Of a stretch of DNA of 64,000 nucleotides, positions 36,263 through 45,099 are shown one piece after another. The stretch comes from Agarivorans aestuarii (GTDB lineage Bacteria > Pseudomonadota > Gammaproteobacteria > Enterobacterales > Celerinatantimonadaceae). Numbering within the stretch: position 1 is the stretch's first letter; every line of letters begins with the position of its first letter. The translations under genes and the position numbers were made by a program. The stretch is taken from contig NZ_AP023033.1 of NCBI RefSeq assembly GCF_019670125.1, forward strand, positions 186,001-250,000. The letters run 5' to 3'. The notes beneath the pieces were generated by a model. That model saw only the letters and a list, made by a program, of their open reading frames with translations, made no database searches and had not been told where the DNA came from.

Positions 36263-38677
36263 TTAGCCTAGCACGACTTCTACTTGATGTTCACCATCGT
36301 TAAATACCGGAAGCACCTTACCGCTAATTGCTTCACCGTTAACTTTAATGCTTGCTACGCCTGAGCTAACACCTTGAGGGTTACTCACAGTGATATTGTA
36401 CTGGGCGCCACGGTAGCGACGTTTCACGCTAAAGCTTGGCCACGCTTTTGGAATACATGGGTCAACTTCTAAGCCTGCTAGGGTTGGTTTAATACCTAGT
36501 ATGTATTGGGTACCCGCCACATAAGTCCAAGCTGAGGTACCAGATAACCAAGCATTGCGCCCCATACCAAATTGCTTGTGTTCTGCACCTAGTATGTTTT
36601 GTGGGTAACAGTAAGGTTCTGATTGGAACACATCCAAGTTGTCGTTATGGAAAGCCGGGTTAATTTGGTTGTAGTATTCAAAGGCTCGGTCACCGTTGCC
36701 AGCAATGGTTTCAGCCATCATTACCCAAGGGTTAGAGTGTAGGAAAATGCCGCCATTTTCTTTTGCTCCAGGTGGGTAAGTACTTACCCCACCAAGCTGA
36801 GGATCAAAGCCGTTGTAGCCAGGACCCGATAGCATAATGCCGTACTTGGTATTGAGTTTGTGATTCACTGCATCCAAGCCGGCCAACATGCGGTCGCCTT
36901 CGGCAAAGCCTGAAATCACCGGCCAAGATTGGCCATTGGTATACAAGCTACCATGCTGGTTTTTATGAGAGCCAATAGGCTCGCCTTCATTGGTAAAGTA
37001 GCGTACCCACCATTCACCATCCCAGGCATGTTGATTAACCCGTTGCTTCATTTCTTGGTAGTAGCCATTTAGCAATTCAAGGTTAGCTTTATCGTCGATG
37101 GCTGTAGCAATGTCGATTAGCTCTTTAAGCGCCTTACCAAATAGGTTGGCAACAAATAAAGACTCCGCGCCACTTGGTAGGTTAACCGTGTCATTCCAGT
37201 CGGCAAAACCTAATAGTGGTAGGCCATGTTCACCAATATTATTCCAAGTAAAATCAATGGATTTTAGTAGGTGTTCATAAACACTGCCTTGGCTGCGATC
37301 GGCTAGCTCTAAGGTTTTGCTGTAGTAAGTAATCGGTTTGTCTAAGAAGGCTAAATCGCCAGTTTCTTTTAGGTATTGCGCAACGGTAAGCACAATCCAT
37401 AAGTGGTCATCACCGTAGTAATCTGGGCAATCGGGCTCTTCACGAGAGTCACCTTCGTTGGCTTCCATGGTGAGTGGGAAGTATTGGTGCATGGCTGAAC
37501 CATTTTCCAGCTGTACCGACAGCAAGCGCTCAGCAAATTCGCGCGCTTCTTGCGGCATATGCGCCATTACGCCAATTAAATCTTGCGAGGAATCGCGGAA
37601 GCCAATACCACGAGCGCCATAACCCAGCTGGTAAAGCGACAAGTAGCGTGACCAGTTTTTAGTGGTATGACATTGACGTGGATTGTGCACGTTTAGCATA
37701 GAGTTCATGGCGTTGTCTGGGGTGTCTACCTGCATTACATCAAGGTAGTTTTCCCAAAAGCCGCTTAGCTCAGCAAATGCTTGATCAACGGCTTGTTCAT
37801 TGCGGTATAAAGCAATATCTGCTTCGGCTTCTTGCAAGCTAGGCACTTGGCCAAGTTGAGTGATTACTCGCTCTGTTTGCCCTGGTGCCAGTTCGCCCAG
37901 TTTAACCAACAATGCGCCCACGTTATCGCCGCGGTCACACTCAGAATTACTTAAGCTTTCTTCTTGTAACGACAAAGGCTTAGACCAAGAACCAAATTCG
38001 TTGTCGCCTAAAAATGCCCGGCGATCACCTTCCCATGAATCAACAGGGCGGTTACAGCTTAGGTAGTTCACTGCGCTATCGCGTTTCATATAGGCGTATT
38101 GTTCTAACACTACATGGCCGCTGTCTTCAGCGTGCGCTTTCAAGGTCATGGTTTGTGGAACCCAGTCGGCGTTCACCAGCTGCTTTAATGCATCGAAGTG
38201 GGTGAATTCATACACCGGCGCTACATCTACAGCTTGCGTTTGCTGGCTAATGTTAGTCACCTTAATGTCTTGTAATAAGGTGCTAGAGCCTTGTGGTACA
38301 AAGATTTTTACATCAATTTGTAGGCCTTGTGCTTCCACAACCCAGCGGGTGTAAGACAAACCTACGCGACACTCAAACTTGTCCAAGGCTTCTAAACACG
38401 GGGTATAAAACGGAGAAAACAGCTGATAGCCCTGCTCAGTTTTACGACGTATGTAAATGGTTGAGCCTTTGAACTCAGACTGAGGCAGCTGAGCAATATA
38501 CTTAGTGATACGGTTTAACGCCGGATCTTGCTTACATACTACGGTGCCACCAGTGGTATCAATTAAGCCACCAAAGTCTAAAGTTCCTACGTAGTTCGCC
38601 CATTTTATCGGCGTTTTTGGCGTAGTTAGAACGTATTCTTTGTTTTGGTCATCGAAGTAACCGTATTGCTTGTTCAT
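36263..38677 (-). CDS. GH94 disaccharide phosphorylase (cellobiose-phosphorylase-like)
   Basis: This 804-residue protein matches GH94 (former glycosyltransferase family 36): an N-terminal beta-sandwich beginning QYGYFDDQNKEYVLTTP, a linker and an (alpha/alpha)6 barrel. The general-acid region is FADWND (residues 491-496), with the RDSSQDLIGV segment (361-370) and the Gly-rich GIMLSGPGYNGF block further on. GH94 enzymes phosphorolyse cellobiose, laminaribiose, chitobiose or beta-1,2-glucooligosaccharides to a sugar 1-phosphate. There is no signal peptide. It follows the GH116-like gene after 15 bases and has a GAGG ribosome site. Substrate is not resolved. Confidence 0.9.
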   Translation of the reverse strand: MNKQYGYFDDQNKEYVLTTPKTPIKWANYVGTLDFGGLIDTTGGTVVCKQDPALNRITKYIAQLPQSEFKGSTIYIRRKTEQGYQLFSPFYTPCLEALDKFECRVGLSYTRWVVEAQGLQIDVKIFVPQGSSTLLQDIKVTNISQQTQAVDVAPVYEFTHFDALKQLVNADWVPQTMTLKAHAEDSGHVVLEQYAYMKRDSAVNYLSCNRPVDSWEGDRRAFLGDNEFGSWSKPLSLQEESLSNSECDRGDNVGALLVKLGELAPGQTERVITQLGQVPSLQEAEADIALYRNEQAVDQAFAELSGFWENYLDVMQVDTPDNAMNSMLNVHNPRQCHTTKNWSRYLSLYQLGYGARGIGFRDSSQDLIGVMAHMPQEAREFAERLLSVQLENGSAMHQYFPLTMEANEGDSREEPDCPDYYGDDHLWIVLTVAQYLKETGDLAFLDKPITYYSKTLELADRSQGSVYEHLLKSIDFTWNNIGEHGLPLLGFADWNDTVNLPSGAESLFVANLFGKALKELIDIATAIDDKANLELLNGYYQEMKQRVNQHAWDGEWWVRYFTNEGEPIGSHKNQHGSLYTNGQSWPVISGFAEGDRMLAGLDAVNHKLNTKYGIMLSGPGYNGFDPQLGGVSTYPPGAKENGGIFLHSNPWVMMAETIAGNGDRAFEYYNQINPAFHNDNLDVFQSEPYCYPQNILGAEHKQFGMGRNAWLSGTSAWTYVAGTQYILGIKPTLAGLEVDPCIPKAWPSFSVKRRYRGAQYNITVSNPQGVSSGVASIKVNGEAISGKVLPVFNDGEHQVEVVLG

Positions 38678-38692
38678 ATTTACCTCAAATTA

Positions 38693-41600
38693 TTAAGCTG
38701 AATGCTGTTCAGATTTGGTTGTTGAGCTAACCAAAGGCAGTGAAAAGATCATTCCAGGGCGGAAGTAACGACCAGCGGTGTACTTCAATCCGGTATGGTG
38801 AAGGGCGTAAAACAGCGTTTGGCTGTCTAACTGAAATTGTTGACACACAGCGGCACTGCGCAGCTTAAATTCGCTGAGCTGGCGTGGAATATCAGCCGCG
38901 ATTCGGCCATCGGCATAGAGTAAACCGAACTCGATAAGCGCTTTGCTAAGCTCGACTGCTGCCGGCTCATCTAGCTGGGCAAACTGCTTGGCGTCAAAGC
39001 GGCAACTGGCGTTAAAGCCCTCTGGTGCTGCAAAAGGAACGCGAGCATCTAGGTACAAGTTTCGGTAGCAGGCGCTGAGTAAATCCGCCGCTTGCTGTTG
39101 CATGCCCAAGGCGGCCATGGCGTTTACCAAAGAGTATTGCACCCCAATCCACACATCGTGAGCCTGAAAATTATCCCACTCTTTAGTCTCGCCGTAGCGG
39201 CTAACTAAATTGGCTGCTCCCACTCGCGCGCTGTTTATTCGGTAGTTGTGTTTATAAACGTACTCTAGGGCGCGGCGTTGTTGCTGTTCGCTAGAGACGG
39301 CGGGCAATTGCAACATCCGGCAGTAGCTATCGGCCAACAACTGATCGGCAAAGCTGTCGTCACTGTCTAGGCTTAGCTTATCTAACCATGAGGGTTGCCA
39401 AAAATCGCCCAAGGCAACTAGCGCCAATTTACGAAGTTGGCGGCATAATTTCGGATTTTCGGCGTCAATCGGCCAAATTTGGCTACTACGGTACTTAGCC
39501 CACAAGCGCTCAACGCTTGTTGTTAGCTCACCAAGTTCTAACAGTTCAGGAGTAGATAACCAGCGGTTAAGCGCTTCCACCAGTTCCACAGAGCAACTGT
39601 CTGGCTTTAGCTTTAACTGCTGAGAAAATGGACTGTTGAGTAAGCTGGTTATCAGTTGCTCGCGCTGGTTTTCTTTTATGTCACCAATTTGCAAAGGTGT
39701 AACATAAAAGTGGAAGTAACCGGCTTTTTCATCCCATAAACTAGCCTGAAATTGCTTACGAGCGCGACTGGCAAGGTAGCGGTATTCTTGTGGAATACTG
39801 GCTTTGTTTAGCAGTTCTGCAATGCAGGCGTAAGCTTCTAAGCTGGCTATCCACAATGAACCGCAATATACCGAAATACCGTGTGAAGACAGGTTATCAA
39901 AGGTGTCGTCGGTGCCACGCGTTAATGGGAAACATTGCCCAGGCTCAACCATTGCTTGTAGGTAATGCATGGCTGCTTGGCAGGCTTCCCAGCAATCTTG
40001 CAGCAAAGCCTTATCGCCGTGAAAGCGGTGATGGCGCAATAGCATTAAGATGTATTTAGGGGCTAAATCTTTCCACTCTTTAACGTTGTGCCAATCATAG
40101 GCATCGGGTTTAGCATCAAAGGGGCTGCCGAGATCATGAATCACCGCGCCGCGCACTGCGCGAGGACCTTCAGTTTTGCTATTGGGTAGGTCCGCATGCG
40201 GCAGGCCTACATACTCGTGGTGGCGGCGAACAATGTTGTTTTCCGCTAATACTGCCTGTGAGAAGTGGCGCATTACTGCCCCATCTAAGCGTGGGAAGCA
40301 CTGTAACAGCGAGAATGAACCGTAAAAGTAAACATCTAAGGAATTGAAAAATGGATAGTCAGCACACTCTCGTACTAAGAATCGATCTTGTTCATCCCAC
40401 ACTGTAGCTTCAGCCAAAAATGACAAGGTGTTTAGCGCTAGCGTGCGGGTTTCGGCCTTGCCGCTGGTGGACATGGGCAGAGAATCCAAGCATGCATCGG
40501 GCATTAATTGTTGATTAACCGTCGCTAGGGCTGCTTGCACTTGTGGTTCTATTTCAATGGCGTGCTTACATATGGCTAAGGCGCGGCCTTGTGACTCAGG
40601 GTAGAACTGGCGGTACTTTTTCTGGCTGCTTAAGCCGGGTAATTGAATATGCGGGAAGTCGAGAACCAGCGAGAATAAGATCTCAACACTTTCGCCTGGG
40701 GCTAGCTCGCCGCTAACACATAAGGCGCTTGAGCTTAGTTCGCGCCCGCTATAAATGCCACGGTCAACCGCCTGCGCAAAGCGGCCACTGGCGAGTGCAC
40801 CGGCAATCTGTTGGGCACTGGTGTCGCTATAAAAATAAGGTTTTGCACTCACGCAACACTGCGTTGGCGCCGATACCGAGATACAGCTTTGGCCATCAAA
40901 GTCCACGCCAGGGCTAGCTTTACCGCTCATTTCTATGGCGTAGTGATGGTTGTCTTCTGTTTGCCAGCTGGTGGCATGGGCTTGCTGAGCATTGGCTGCT
41001 CTTACCAAACTACATGCCGCATCTTGAACCCCGGGGCGCTGTTTAATTGCCTGAAAACCAGAAAGGTTCTCTAGGCATCTCACTAGGCTAAAGCTTTGTC
41101 GCTGGTCGCTGCTATTGTGTAATACCACTCGGGTATAGCTTATTGGTAACGCTGCCCAATCTTCATGGTTTGGAATAACTGGGCTGTAGTGATATTTGCT
41201 CACTTGAATCGCTTGTTGGCCGCTAAACTGTTGTTTAGCCACCGGATACAGTGCGCTGTAGTCTATTTGTTCACAAGGCCAAGCCGCTACACCGTTGTAT
41301 TGATCTGACTCCCAATCGCCAATTAAGGCCTGCTGTGATTGTTGCTGCAGGCCTAAGGCACCATCGTAAAAATCCAATAACCAGCTAATGTTTAGCTGCG
41401 TGCCGTGATTAGCCGCTGCAATCAGTTGTTGAGTCTTGCTGGATAACTCTACTTTCCAACGCTGTAAATTTTCGGCATTCCACTGATAAAACTCTGGTTC
41501 ATCGAGCAGCTGCTGAAGAATGGTTAGCTGCTCCTCTACACTCATGTCGACGGTAAATAGCGGTGTTTGTTTAGCTTTACTTAAGGTAAAGAATTTTTGC

Positions 41601-41923
41601 TTTTGTTGAAAATCGCTGAGGTTAACAATAATCAGCTGTTGTTGGTCGGCCTCGGTTTGGCTTAAGTAGAAGTCTTCCAAACGCAGGCTATCACGCTGTT
41701 GGTCGCTTAAATGTAGGCCGGGCAGCATATGTAATAAAGGCGTTGTACCCGCTGGCGTAAAGGTATAAGCACTGCCTATGCCACCTAAGGCAATACCAGT
41801 ATCTGCAGGCGTAGTACTTAAAGGAACGTACCAAGGTTGAATAAACTCATCCGCTAACCCTGGGCTCATCAAGTGCTTAACTTGGCCGTGATAACTGGAT
41901 TGGGCGGTGTAACGATGCAACAT
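38693..41923 (-). CDS. GH116-like glucosidase, unusually long
   Basis: This 1076-residue protein has no signal peptide. GH116 hallmarks: GIALGGIGSAYTFTPAG (residues 43-59), RFLVRECADYPFF with a candidate nucleophile Glu519 followed by DVYFYGSFSLLQCFPRLD, GAVIHDLGSP (592-601), WKDLAPKYIL, and RGTDDTFDNLSSHGISVYCGSLW with candidate acid/base Asp (672-676). The last two blocks are strongly diagnostic of the GBA2-type barrel. About 300 residues (60-470) form an N-terminal beta domain longer than usual. Family members cleave beta-glucosides, beta-xylosides or glucosylceramides. It heads the operon with the GH94 gene, with AGAGAGG ahead of the start and a LacI-type operator 28 bases upstream. Confidence 0.85.
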   Translation of the reverse strand: MLHRYTAQSSYHGQVKHLMSPGLADEFIQPWYVPLSTTPADTGIALGGIGSAYTFTPAGTTPLLHMLPGLHLSDQQRDSLRLEDFYLSQTEADQQQLIIVNLSDFQQKQKFFTLSKAKQTPLFTVDMSVEEQLTILQQLLDEPEFYQWNAENLQRWKVELSSKTQQLIAAANHGTQLNISWLLDFYDGALGLQQQSQQALIGDWESDQYNGVAAWPCEQIDYSALYPVAKQQFSGQQAIQVSKYHYSPVIPNHEDWAALPISYTRVVLHNSSDQRQSFSLVRCLENLSGFQAIKQRPGVQDAACSLVRAANAQQAHATSWQTEDNHHYAIEMSGKASPGVDFDGQSCISVSAPTQCCVSAKPYFYSDTSAQQIAGALASGRFAQAVDRGIYSGRELSSSALCVSGELAPGESVEILFSLVLDFPHIQLPGLSSQKKYRQFYPESQGRALAICKHAIEIEPQVQAALATVNQQLMPDACLDSLPMSTSGKAETRTLALNTLSFLAEATVWDEQDRFLVRECADYPFFNSLDVYFYGSFSLLQCFPRLDGAVMRHFSQAVLAENNIVRRHHEYVGLPHADLPNSKTEGPRAVRGAVIHDLGSPFDAKPDAYDWHNVKEWKDLAPKYILMLLRHHRFHGDKALLQDCWEACQAAMHYLQAMVEPGQCFPLTRGTDDTFDNLSSHGISVYCGSLWIASLEAYACIAELLNKASIPQEYRYLASRARKQFQASLWDEKAGYFHFYVTPLQIGDIKENQREQLITSLLNSPFSQQLKLKPDSCSVELVEALNRWLSTPELLELGELTTSVERLWAKYRSSQIWPIDAENPKLCRQLRKLALVALGDFWQPSWLDKLSLDSDDSFADQLLADSYCRMLQLPAVSSEQQQRRALEYVYKHNYRINSARVGAANLVSRYGETKEWDNFQAHDVWIGVQYSLVNAMAALGMQQQAADLLSACYRNLYLDARVPFAAPEGFNASCRFDAKQFAQLDEPAAVELSKALIEFGLLYADGRIAADIPRQLSEFKLRSAAVCQQFQLDSQTLFYALHHTGLKYTAGRYFRPGMIFSLPLVSSTTKSEQHSA

Positions 41924-41950
41924 TGGTTCAACCTCTCTAAATACCTTGAT

Positions 41951-41967
41951 GTGTAAGCGCTTTCACA
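41951..41967. promoter_or_regulatory. LacI-type operator upstream of GH116-GH94 operon
   Basis: GTGTAAGCGCTTTCACA is a near-perfect palindrome around GCGC, 28 bases upstream of the GH116 start (minus strand). The core AAGCGCTTTC is the same as in the operators near lacI. Confidence 0.85.
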
Positions 41968-42309
41968 TGGCATATTAACAGTTGAGCTTTGCTTGTTTAG
42001 CACCTCAATTCGAAAAAGTGATCCGCTTCAATAAAAGATTTCGTAATAGGAAAGCCATGAAAGAAGCTGTCATTTTTCCTTAGATAATGTTGATTTCTCA
42101 TACCTAAAAACGGGCTGTGAGCTAGGTTTTTTGGGGCCTCAAGGCTTGCGTGTGGAAGGCGGTTTCTCGTGTGAAAGTATTTACGAATGGCATTGGTACA
42201 TTTGCTTAACCAAAAAAAACATTAGTTGAGTTGTCTCTTAGTTAACGCCACTCAGCAAGCGCCGGCTTACTGCTCGGATCTCTTATGGAAAAAAGTGGGC
42301 GCTCACATT

Positions 42310-42318
42310 TGTTTCATG
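42310..42318 (+). promoter_or_regulatory. TGTTTCATG motif, copy 1
   Basis: First of five copies of the 9-mer. It is followed 12 bases later by the palindrome GTTCATGAAC (42331-42340), which shares its core. Confidence 0.5.
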
Positions 42319-42512
42319 TTTTCTCACAAAGTTCATGAACTTAAAACTTCAATAAAAATAAAGGTATGCCATGAAATGCCCAGCTAAAGCCGCTTGTTTA
42401 GCTTCATGGCAGCCTGTAGAAATGTATAAACGATCCCTTAGAAAAAAAATTTTGATACGCTTCACATAGTTCGTTTTTTGTAATGAACTTCTGGATGTGA
42501 AAAAACATCATT

Positions 42513-42545
42513 TGTTTCATGACTGTTTCATGACTGTTTCATGCC
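42513..42545 (+). repeat. Three tandem 11-bp repeats of TGTTTCATGAC
   Basis: TGTTTCATGAC (42513-42523), TGTTTCATGAC (42524-42534) and TGTTTCATGCC (42535-42545) are direct repeats at one helical turn each, so they lie on one face of DNA. About 270 bases upstream of the porin start. Confidence 0.85.
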
Positions 42546-42590
42546 TTTATCTCTAGGTTATTTTTTACTTTTAATACAAAGCCTTATGCG

Positions 42591-42606
42591 TGTAAGTGCT
42601 TTCTTG
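42591..42606. promoter_or_regulatory. LacI-type operator-like site upstream of porin
   Basis: TGTAAGTGCTTTCTTG is the operator core TGTAAGcGCTTTC with C changed to T at the centre. Extended by two bases to AA it is identical to the sequence at 59619-59636 upstream of arnB. Confidence 0.6.
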
Positions 42607-42629
42607 AAATGATGTGGATTTCGAGAATA

Positions 42630-42642
42630 TTTCATGAAACAG
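42630..42642 (-). promoter_or_regulatory. TGTTTCATG motif, inverted copy
   Basis: TTTCATGAAACAG contains the reverse complement of TGTTTCATG and a TTTCATGAAA palindrome. It is the fifth copy of the motif in the intergenic region. Confidence 0.5.
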
Positions 42643-42680
42643 AATGTATGAAATTTGTATATTTTGTGATCGCCGCTATT

Positions 42681-42694
42681 TGCAAGCGTTTTCA
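42681..42694. promoter_or_regulatory. LacI-type operator-like site upstream of porin
   Basis: TGCAAGCGTTTTCA matches TGtAAGCGcTTTCA with two changes, adjacent to the CRP-like site. Confidence 0.55.
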
Positions 42695-42715
42695 TTAGTG
42701 ATGAAGGTCACTTAT
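42694..42715. promoter_or_regulatory. CRP-like binding site upstream of porin
   Basis: AGTGATGAAGGTCACT carries the arms GTGA-N6-TCAC of the CRP consensus (only the outer T/A is lost). It lies about 110 bases before the porin start and would fit catabolite control of sugar uptake. Confidence 0.65.
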
Positions 42716-42815
42716 TTATCTTATTTTGAGCTCTATACTGCTAAACCATGGCTAGTTGGCCATATATAAAAAAAGCTTCCAATAAAATTTCAAGATTCAC
42801 ACGGAGTTGAACAAA

Positions 42816-44012
42816 ATGAAAATGAAAGCGCTTACAATTGCAATTGCAGTCGCGTCTGCGGCAACCTCACTCAGCTCATTCGCTGGTACCCCTAATTTCT
42901 CTGGTTACGGCCGTTATGCTCAAGAAACTTCTGACGATGAAATCAGAATTATCAAAGGTGATTACGGTGTAATTAATGGTGTTGGCCGTCTAGGTAACGA
43001 AGGTAACTGGATGGAGTTCATGCTTTCTCAAGGTTTTGAGAATGGTGACGCGCAGTTTGACATGAATGTAATGTTAAACACTCCTGGTTACTCGCCAACT
43101 TGGGGCGATACCATTGGTCTAGCTCAGTTCTACGGTGGCGGTAAAGGTATCTTTGCTTCTCAACCAGATGCTTACGTATGGGCGGGTAAACGCTTCTACG
43201 GTCGTGAGCAAGGCGGCTTAAGTGATTACTTCATGATGAGTGCCGATGGTTCGGGTGCTGGTGTTGATAATCTAAACGTTGGTGTAGGCCAATTAGACCT
43301 AGGTTGGACTCAAGCGGGTTCTGGTGCTGGCGATCCCAACACTGCTGACGGCCAAGTGAACCAGTTAATGCTTAACTGGCACGACATCAAAGTTGGTGAG
43401 CAAGGTGCGTTGAAGTTCCGCTATAACTATGCCTTTGCTACCGGTGCAGAAAAAGATGCTTATGACAATGATTCTGCTCACCAGTTCTTTGCTTCTTACC
43501 GTCAAGGTTTAAGCAATGGTTGGTTCCAACTAGCCGGTCGTTACGAGACGGATGCTGCTGCTTTAACCATCTCTAATTCAGCGGGTCACAACTGGTCGAA
43601 TGTTCGTGATGTTAACGCAGACAGCTACGGTGTATTTTTAGATGGCGCAGTTAACTTCGGCGAAATGACTGCTATGGAATACAACGCCAACTGGTTACGC
43701 ATTGAGTGTGAAGATGGCCGTCAAGCCTGTAACTTTAAAGAAAACAATGAGTACAGCGTTGCGGTTCGTCCACAACACCACTGGAATGAGTTCATGGCCA
43801 CTGCTGTAGAAGCTGGTTTCCAAGCTACTGAGCAAGATGGTAAAGGTAGTGATGCGTGGAAAGTTACTTTGTCTCAAAACTTCCAAGTGGGTCACTTCAT
43901 GTGGTCTCGTCCGGTAGTTCGCTTCTACGCGGTAACGGGTGAGATTAAAACAGATGACCAGCCTAAGTATGACTTAACAAAAATTGGTGCCATGGTTGAA
44001 GCTTGGTGGTAA
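42816..44012 (+). CDS. LamB-type carbohydrate porin (maltoporin family)
   Basis: This 398-residue outer-membrane beta-barrel has a signal peptide (residues 1-23, cleavage near SFA-GT) and the LamB-type start PNFSGYGRYAQ. The ...FNMDLWAGKRFYG-like stretch here reads AYVWAGKRFYGREQ, a typical LamB barrel strand, and the C-terminus ends in aromatic residues (VEAWW) as needed for barrel insertion. The ATG at 42816 is chosen (GGAG 9 bases upstream); a TTG at 42807 is the alternative. It should pass oligosaccharides through the outer membrane. A LacI-type operator overlaps the first codons, and a MalM-like gene follows. Confidence 0.9.
   Translation: MKMKALTIAIAVASAATSLSSFAGTPNFSGYGRYAQETSDDEIRIIKGDYGVINGVGRLGNEGNWMEFMLSQGFENGDAQFDMNVMLNTPGYSPTWGDTIGLAQFYGGGKGIFASQPDAYVWAGKRFYGREQGGLSDYFMMSADGSGAGVDNLNVGVGQLDLGWTQAGSGAGDPNTADGQVNQLMLNWHDIKVGEQGALKFRYNYAFATGAEKDAYDNDSAHQFFASYRQGLSNGWFQLAGRYETDAAALTISNSAGHNWSNVRDVNADSYGVFLDGAVNFGEMTAMEYNANWLRIECEDGRQACNFKENNEYSVAVRPQHHWNEFMATAVEAGFQATEQDGKGSDAWKVTLSQNFQVGHFMWSRPVVRFYAVTGEIKTDDQPKYDLTKIGAMVEAWW
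42823..42836. promoter_or_regulatory. LacI-type operator overlapping the porin start
   Basis: TGAAAGCGCTTACA lies across codons 3-7 of the porin gene and matches the operator consensus in every core position. A repressor there would block elongation just past the start. Confidence 0.7.
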
Positions 44013-44056
44013 GCCGAGCTAAGCTGAGTACAGTTTATTAGGTACTCAACCAAGGA

Positions 44057-44082
44057 GTGGGCGCTAAGCGTTTAGCGCCCAC
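44057..44082 (+). repeat. Strong intercistronic hairpin between porin and malM-like gene
   Basis: GTGGGCGCTAA and TTAGCGCCCAC pair perfectly over 11 bp with a 4-base loop (GCGT). No T-run follows. It is likely to stabilise the porin transcript or reduce read-through into the next gene. Confidence 0.8.
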
Positions 44083-44099
44083 CATTAAGAGGTGGAAAT

Positions 44100-45059
44100 T
44101 TGAAAAAAGTATTAACGGTTATTGTGGGCTGTATATTAGCTAGCGGCTGTTCAAGCTCTAGTGATGAGAAGCCTTTTGAAGTCACTGACCCGTTTCGCAC
44201 TTGGAACACCCAATATGTAGATGAGGCAAAAATTGCTGCCAATCTGCAGTCAAATAATGTTTCACCATTACTTCCTTCGCAACTGCAATACCAGTTATTA
44301 GCCTTAGATAGAACAAATCGGATTGATGTTACTGAAAAATCACCGGTAGTGCGTTTTCCTGAAGGAAACTCTTACACCGCAGCATTGTTAATTCCTGAAA
44401 ACATTACCCAGTTTACTTTTTACTTAGATAGCATTGTCGGCAGAACGGTATTTGTACCTACGGTTATTTTCTATGATGAAAGACTAAAAGAAGTGCTTCG
44501 AGTTGAAGATAGTGCCTTAAATGCGGAAGGCTTCCTCAGCATGAAACAGGAATTGCTGCCAGAGCAAGCTAAGCGTGCTCGTTACTTGCTGGTTTATAGC
44601 AAGGCAACTGACTTTGCTGGAAGAACCGAATTGATTGACCCTAAAACTGTTTATGAAGAAAAAACGGGCGGGGGATTACCAGCTACCTTTAAATATTACT
44701 CTAAGCATTCGCCTATTGGTAACTTAGATATTCGCTTTGCTGACGTGTTGTTTAGTTCGTCTTTTGTTACTACACCAGCAAGCACAAGCCAACAGAATGT
44801 TACGCCCGTTGAGCCAGCACCAGTAAAAGCTGAGTCAGCGAGCACTGCCGCGGCAGCAACTACAGCAGTAGTGGCTAGCCAAACTAAAGAAGAGATGCTC
44901 AGCGATACTGAGAACTTCTATCTTGAGCAGATTAGCAAAGCGGTAGAAAAGAATGACCTCTCTAGGGCCTTAAACCTAGTTGAGGAGGCAGAGCGTGCCG
45001 GATCTTCAAAAGCGCAATCCCATTTTATGGAGCAGTTGAAGAAACAGCAGCAACAGTAG
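44100..45059 (+). CDS. malM: MalM-family periplasmic/outer-membrane lipoprotein
   Basis: This 319-residue protein starts at TTG with AGAGGTGG 4 bases upstream. Lipobox ASGC gives Cys17. The middle part (SPVVRFPEGNSYTAALLIPEN, FTFYLDSIVGRTVFVPTVIFYD, YLLVYSKATDFAGRTE) matches the MalM/maltose operon periplasmic family. The C-terminal region after residue 225 is an Ala/Thr/Val linker and a helical coil (KAVEKNDLSRALNLVEEAE), not part of MalM itself. E. coli MalM is not a lipoprotein. It follows the porin and probably aids sugar uptake across the periplasm; its exact role is unknown even in E. coli. Confidence 0.82.
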   Translation: MKKVLTVIVGCILASGCSSSSDEKPFEVTDPFRTWNTQYVDEAKIAANLQSNNVSPLLPSQLQYQLLALDRTNRIDVTEKSPVVRFPEGNSYTAALLIPENITQFTFYLDSIVGRTVFVPTVIFYDERLKEVLRVEDSALNAEGFLSMKQELLPEQAKRARYLLVYSKATDFAGRTELIDPKTVYEEKTGGGLPATFKYYSKHSPIGNLDIRFADVLFSSSFVTTPASTSQQNVTPVEPAPVKAESASTAAAATTAVVASQTKEEMLSDTENFYLEQISKAVEKNDLSRALNLVEEAERAGSSKAQSHFMEQLKKQQQQ

Positions 45060-45099
45060 TGCAGTACACAAGTGTGTTTTTTTCTAATCCCTGTTTATA

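Larger units (their letters stand above)
41924..42815. other. 0.9-kb divergent regulatory region between GH116 and porin
   Basis: No convincing gene lies here; the longest ATG frame noted (from about 42371, 32 codons) has no ribosome site. It contains operators at 41951-41967, 42591-42606 and 42681-42694, a CRP-like site at 42694-42715 and five TGTTTCATG motifs between 42310 and 42642, and is otherwise A/T-rich. Confidence 0.75.

Noticed and set aside
36263-38677. NdvB cyclic beta-1,2-glucan synthase
   Set aside because: NdvB is much larger, with membrane and glycosyltransferase domains; this protein is a single soluble GH94 unit.
42371-42469. A 32-codon frame inside the porin upstream region
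   Set aside because: No ribosome site and no conserved pattern; probably chance.
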